Assembly: GCA_002293025.1 (NCBI GenBank)
Contig: DBCL01000014.1
Span: forward strand, 197,153-204,989
From: Actinobacteria bacterium UBA959
GTDB taxonomy: Bacteria; Actinomycetota; Actinomycetes; S36-B12; UBA5976
Length of the DNA stretch: 7,837 bases
Direction: 5' to 3'
The notes beneath the pieces were generated by a model, which did not search any database, had not been told where the DNA came from, and saw only the letters and a list, made by a program, of their open reading frames with translations. Below are positions 5,159 through 7,837 of the stretch, in pieces (position 1 is the stretch's first letter; each line of letters begins with the position of its first letter). A program made the position numbers and the translations under genes.

Positions 5159-5945
5159 CTTGCCGGTTGGATACCATGAACCTGTGAGCATTTCTAATTC
5201 CAACATTGAATCTGCTTGGATCTCTGAGTTTTTAGCTTCGAGAAGGTCAACTCGAGATTTTCTGCCAACAGAGGTGCCAGCAGACCTACTGCACCAGATT
5301 TTGGCAGATTCCCTTACAGCACCAAGCTGGTCAAATACCAGACCTTTCAAGGTTGCAGTGGCTACTGGCGAAGTGAGAGATCGAATTAGTGCTGATTTTC
5401 TGGATCGCTGGCAAGCACTTTCTGAGATTATGGAACCGGGGTGGCGAAATAAACTGCGCCTATTAAGGAACCGTCGAGGGTTACCTGCTAAGAATCGATC
5501 AACAGCTAAGTCTTATGTTCCCGAACTAAAACCAAGAGCTCAACGTGTTGGTAAAGAGCTGTATGAATTTGTTGGGGTGAACAGAGATGATAAACAAGCC
5601 AGAGATGCTCAGTGGGCAAAGAATTACTCCTTCTTTGGAGCTCCTGTTGAATTATTTATCTTTATTCATAAAAGTCTTCATGTTTATGCAGCCAGCGATG
5701 CGGGTCTGATGATGCAAAACTTAATTATGTCTGCTCATGCCAGAGGTTTAGGCACCTGCGCTCAAGGTTCTGTGAACATTTGGGAAAATGTAGTTCGATC
5801 AGAGTTTGAGGTGTCTAAAGATTATCGAATGATTTGTGGAATTGCTTTGGGATATCCAAGTAAGGCAAAAGTTAACCAGTTTCAAGCGCACCGAATTGAT
5901 GTTTCTGAGATGCTTTTGCCACCTTTGAAAGTTAAACCTGAATAA
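5142..5945 (+). CDS. Nitroreductase-family FMN oxidoreductase
   Basis: A 267-residue flavoprotein of the nitroreductase family, expected to use FMN and NAD(P)H to reduce nitro or quinone-like compounds; the natural substrate is unknown. Features are SRRSTRDF (33-40), which contacts FMN phosphate, TAPSWSNTRPFKV (59-71), and a roughly 70-residue insert ending GKELYEFVGVNRDD (137-150). Then come NYSFFGAPVELFIF (161-174), DAGLMMQNLIMSAHARGLGTCAQG (186-209) and GIALGYP (233-239). The insert and the 'LY...G..R.D...NY.FFGAP' pattern resemble the 4-nitrobenzoate reductase-like branch. The start is uncertain: GTG 5142 overlaps the GNAT gene; TTG 5160 lies one base after the GNAT stop with GAGGTGGGG (5139-5147) about 12 nt upstream; GTG 5184 is also possible. 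The domain begins near residue 26, so all three keep it. It is the last gene of the operon. Confidence 0.88.
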   Translation: MGPELNLPVGYHEPVSISNSNIESAWISEFLASRRSTRDFLPTEVPADLLHQILADSLTAPSWSNTRPFKVAVATGEVRDRISADFLDRWQALSEIMEPGWRNKLRLLRNRRGLPAKNRSTAKSYVPELKPRAQRVGKELYEFVGVNRDDKQARDAQWAKNYSFFGAPVELFIFIHKSLHVYAASDAGLMMQNLIMSAHARGLGTCAQGSVNIWENVVRSEFEVSKDYRMICGIALGYPSKAKVNQFQAHRIDVSEMLLPPLKVKPE

Positions 5946-5961
5946 GCAGGTCCTATTAATG

Positions 5962-6000
5962 GTCTGTCATGATGAGTTCGTGAAATCCACAGACTTTTGT
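5962..6000 (+). terminator. Possible weak first terminator after the nitroreductase gene
   Basis: GTCTGT (5962-5967) pairs with ACAGAC (5989-5994). Inside, CATGA (5968-5972) pairs with TCGTG (5978-5982, one G-U pair) around a 5-nt loop, leaving a 6-nt bulge. TTTTGT follows. The bulge makes it weak; the strong terminator at 6040 follows 46 nt later. Confidence 0.3.
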
Positions 6001-6039
6001 AATCGATGACTTGGTTGATAGTGACTACTAATTAGAAAC

Positions 6040-6078
6040 AAAAAATGTGGGGCCCCAACATGGGACCCCACATTTTTT
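6040..6078. terminator. Bidirectional intrinsic terminator
   Basis: AAAAAATGTGGGG (6040-6052) and CCCCACATTTTTT (6066-6078) form a perfect 13-pair stem around a 13-nt loop. A run of six T ends the right arm on the plus strand, and the six A of the left arm give the same run on the minus strand. It can stop both the nitroreductase operon (plus) and the substrate-binding protein gene (minus), whose stop codon is only 12 nt away. Confidence 0.92.
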
Positions 6079-6090
6079 ATTCTTCAAGGA

Positions 6091-7818
6091 TTACTTGGTA
6101 AAACCAACCTTGGTCCAATCTAGTGACGAGGGACCAAATGATCCAAAGTTGGCTAGATTCTTGGTTGTAGCCGATGTGCCTGGCCACATGTAAAGTGGAA
6201 TGTTGTAGGCGTTATTCCACAGTGCTGCTTCAACCTGGTTTGCATATTCGCATCGCTTAACTGGGTTTAGCTCGCTCTCAGCTTTCTTGATCAAAGCATC
6301 CATTGCAGCAGTAACTGAGTCAACTGCATAGTTTTGCTCTGAGTCTTTGGCGTAGAGGTTCATTGAACCCGCGATTGGGAAAGATGAACCACTCCATGCG
6401 AAGGTAACCAATTCGAAGTCCAAGAGGGTTGAATCTACATACTTTGAGAAGTAGTCTGCACGAGGCACTTCACGAAGCTGTAGGTCAATTCCGATTGGTT
6501 GTGCACGCAGCATCGCTTGAGTCAAAGTTGCAATGTTTGCACGGTTTGGATAGTTCGTTGGATAAGTAAACTTGATTGTCATTGGCTGGTTAGCAACAAG
6601 ACCTGGCTTTGCAGGGCCTGAGTAGTAACGCATGCCAGAAACCTTTGGCTTGCCAGTTGAATCGTTTCCTGTTCCAGTATGAACTGTCCAACCTGCTTGA
6701 TCAAGAAGCTGATCCGCTAGGGCTGTGTTCTTCTTTCCATATTTTCCTGAAGCATCTTTATGGCAGGCCTGACCTTCGTAGAAGGTGCGGTTGTTCTTAA
6801 CTTTGACGTCCTTGACGAACAAACCAGTGTTTGCTTCGGCAATTACTTGACGGTTAAGCGCCACAGTGATGGCTCGGCGAACATTGACATCTGCCAAGAT
6901 TGGGTTCTTGGAGTTCATATCAATGTGCTCCCATGTACCAACACCTGGAACATCATGAACTTGAAGTTTGGAGTTTGCGCGAGCCAACTTCAGTGAGTTT
7001 GCATCGGTAGCAAGATCCATGTACTGGATTTCACCATTAGCTAAAGCAGCGTATTGTGCTGAAGGCGGAATCGCTCGATAAATAACTTTATCAAGAAGAG
7101 GCTTTGGTCCCCACCATCTTGGATTCTTCTTCCAAATTACAGTGGTTTGATCAGCATTTGCTGATTCAAATATGAATGGCCCAGATCCTAGAAGTGGCTT
7201 CTCGCGCCATGAGTTATTGAAAGTTGTTGCATCTTTGGTAAGGGATGTAGGCATCAAACCACTGAAAAGTGCTTGCCAGTCTGGATACGGCTTAGACATA
7301 GTAATCACGATTTCATTTGCCTTGCCAGCTTTCACAGAGGCTATATCTTCATAACCCTGAGTTGAAACGGCTTCATAATCTTTGTTTTTGCCGTTCAGGG
7401 CTTTCCAAGTGCCAACAAAGTCAGCAAGTGAGATTTTCTTTCCATCAGACCAAACAGCTTTAGGATTGAGAACCAAACTCAAAGTTTGTGGGCTAGTCTT
7501 GGTTTGTGTGAAAGAACTTGCGTAGTTCTTGTCGACTTGCAACTTGCCTGCTGAATCGAAATAGATAAAACCAGGCAAAGTCATCCCCATCATTCCGGAT
7601 ACATCTGCATCATTACCATCTGGATGGCTGATGTTGTACTGAATTGGTGGATACAAAATTGGCAGAGTCAAAGTTCCGCCTTGCTTCAACTTAGAAACTG
7701 GTTGTGCGTTGATGCTAATTCCGCCAGCAGCATTAGCTACAGGAGCTGCAGCTAATGCGACGGAAGCTAGAACCAAAGCACTTGCAATTCCAAGCAAGCT
7801 CTTGAGTTTTTTCTTCAT
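6091..7818 (-). CDS. ABC transporter substrate-binding protein, family 5 (peptide type)
   Basis: A 575-residue extracytoplasmic solute-binding protein of the SBP_bac_5 (OppA/DppA) family, which delivers peptides or similar solutes to an ABC permease. Residues 1-30 are a signal peptide (MKKKLKSLLG, hydrophobic core, cut after VANA). No lipobox cysteine is seen, so it is predicted to be released or held by other means. Family landmarks are KLKQGGTLTLPI (43-54), LNPKAVWSDGKKISLADF (117-134), GSGPFIF (211-217), KNPRWWGPKPLLDKVIYR (231-248), ALANGEIQYMD (258-268), and DVNVRRAITVALNRQVI (310-326). These match the actinobacterial 'ABC transporter family substrate-binding protein' branch. C352 and C523 are the only cysteines and may form a disulfide. 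The ATG has GAAAGG (7829-7834) 10 nt upstream. No permease or ATPase gene is in the window; downstream is a terminator. Confidence 0.93.
   Translation of the reverse strand: MKKKLKSLLGIASALVLASVALAAAPVANAAGGISINAQPVSKLKQGGTLTLPILYPPIQYNISHPDGNDADVSGMMGMTLPGFIYFDSAGKLQVDKNYASSFTQTKTSPQTLSLVLNPKAVWSDGKKISLADFVGTWKALNGKNKDYEAVSTQGYEDIASVKAGKANEIVITMSKPYPDWQALFSGLMPTSLTKDATTFNNSWREKPLLGSGPFIFESANADQTTVIWKKNPRWWGPKPLLDKVIYRAIPPSAQYAALANGEIQYMDLATDANSLKLARANSKLQVHDVPGVGTWEHIDMNSKNPILADVNVRRAITVALNRQVIAEANTGLFVKDVKVKNNRTFYEGQACHKDASGKYGKKNTALADQLLDQAGWTVHTGTGNDSTGKPKVSGMRYYSGPAKPGLVANQPMTIKFTYPTNYPNRANIATLTQAMLRAQPIGIDLQLREVPRADYFSKYVDSTLLDFELVTFAWSGSSFPIAGSMNLYAKDSEQNYAVDSVTAAMDALIKKAESELNPVKRCEYANQVEAALWNNAYNIPLYMWPGTSATTKNLANFGSFGPSSLDWTKVGFTK
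7730..7758 (-). other. Inverted repeat in the signal-peptide coding region
   Basis: GCATTAGCT (7730-7738) and AGCTAATGC (7750-7758) are exact reverse complements, with CAG/CTG pairing inside. In the mRNA this hairpin covers codons 21-30, which encode the Ala-rich end of the signal peptide. Repeated GCT/GCA alanine codons could produce it by chance. Confidence 0.35.
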
Positions 7819-7828
7819 TAAATGGGAG

Positions 7829-7834
7829 CCTTTC
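7829..7834 (-). promoter_or_regulatory. Ribosome binding site of the substrate-binding protein gene
   Basis: On the minus strand GAAAGG lies 10 nt before the ATG at 7818. It supports this start, which also gives a complete signal peptide. This gene is therefore leadered, unlike several others in the window; its promoter is outside. Confidence 0.6.
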
Positions 7835-7837
7835 GGA

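Noticed and set aside
4976..5350. Antisense open frame opposite the GNAT and nitroreductase genes
   Set aside because: It lies wholly opposite two well-supported genes and shows no recognisable domain; the same holds for the shorter antisense frames at 4899-5177, 350-622 and 6609-6996.

Overview
The window looks like a chromosomal piece of a low-GC, streamlined actinobacterium. A freshwater Nanopelagicales (acI, Planktophila-like) type is my best guess, inferred from gene content and style rather than from a marker gene. The pointers are: adjacent recA-recX with no gap; a DUF5522 protein; a secreted protein ending in the 'CTG...RA..VC..AK' module common in such actinobacteria; an actinobacterial-type peptide-binding protein; very short intergenic spaces; and several genes that appear to be leaderless, with a TAnnnT box ending exactly 6 nt before the start codon.

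Layout. 1-1083: the 3' part of recA (cut by the window edge) runs directly into recX (TAA followed at once by ATG). The first codons of recX carry a very strong imperfect hairpin. 1080-1748 (minus): a YczE-family membrane protein whose stop codon overlaps that of recX. 1790-2389 (plus): a small Cys-rich DUF5522 protein and a YCII-domain protein, the latter bracketed by two copies of a 23-27 nt direct repeat. 2585-3031 (plus): a small secreted protein with a stand-alone OmpA-like C-terminal module. 3154-3879 (minus): an AlkD-type DNA glycosylase. 3941-5945 (plus): a probable four-gene operon of a DinB-family protein, a 54-residue two-helix membrane protein that is easily missed, a GNAT acetyltransferase and a nitroreductase. 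6040-6078: a strong bidirectional terminator. 6091-7818 (minus): a family 5 peptide-type ABC substrate-binding protein.

Themes. RecA/RecX (recombination and its brake) and AlkD (alkylated base removal) are genome-maintenance genes. The DinB-GNAT-nitroreductase operon, divergent from alkD across 61 nt, could be a small detoxification or stress cluster, but that is inference. I see no mobile element, CRISPR array, tRNA or rRNA, and no long empty stretch: the largest gene-free gap is 195 nt (2390-2584). I do not see a clearly new biological system. The observations most worth checking are the recX hairpin, the hidden small membrane protein, the repeated leaderless promoter geometry and the direct repeats around the YCII gene.
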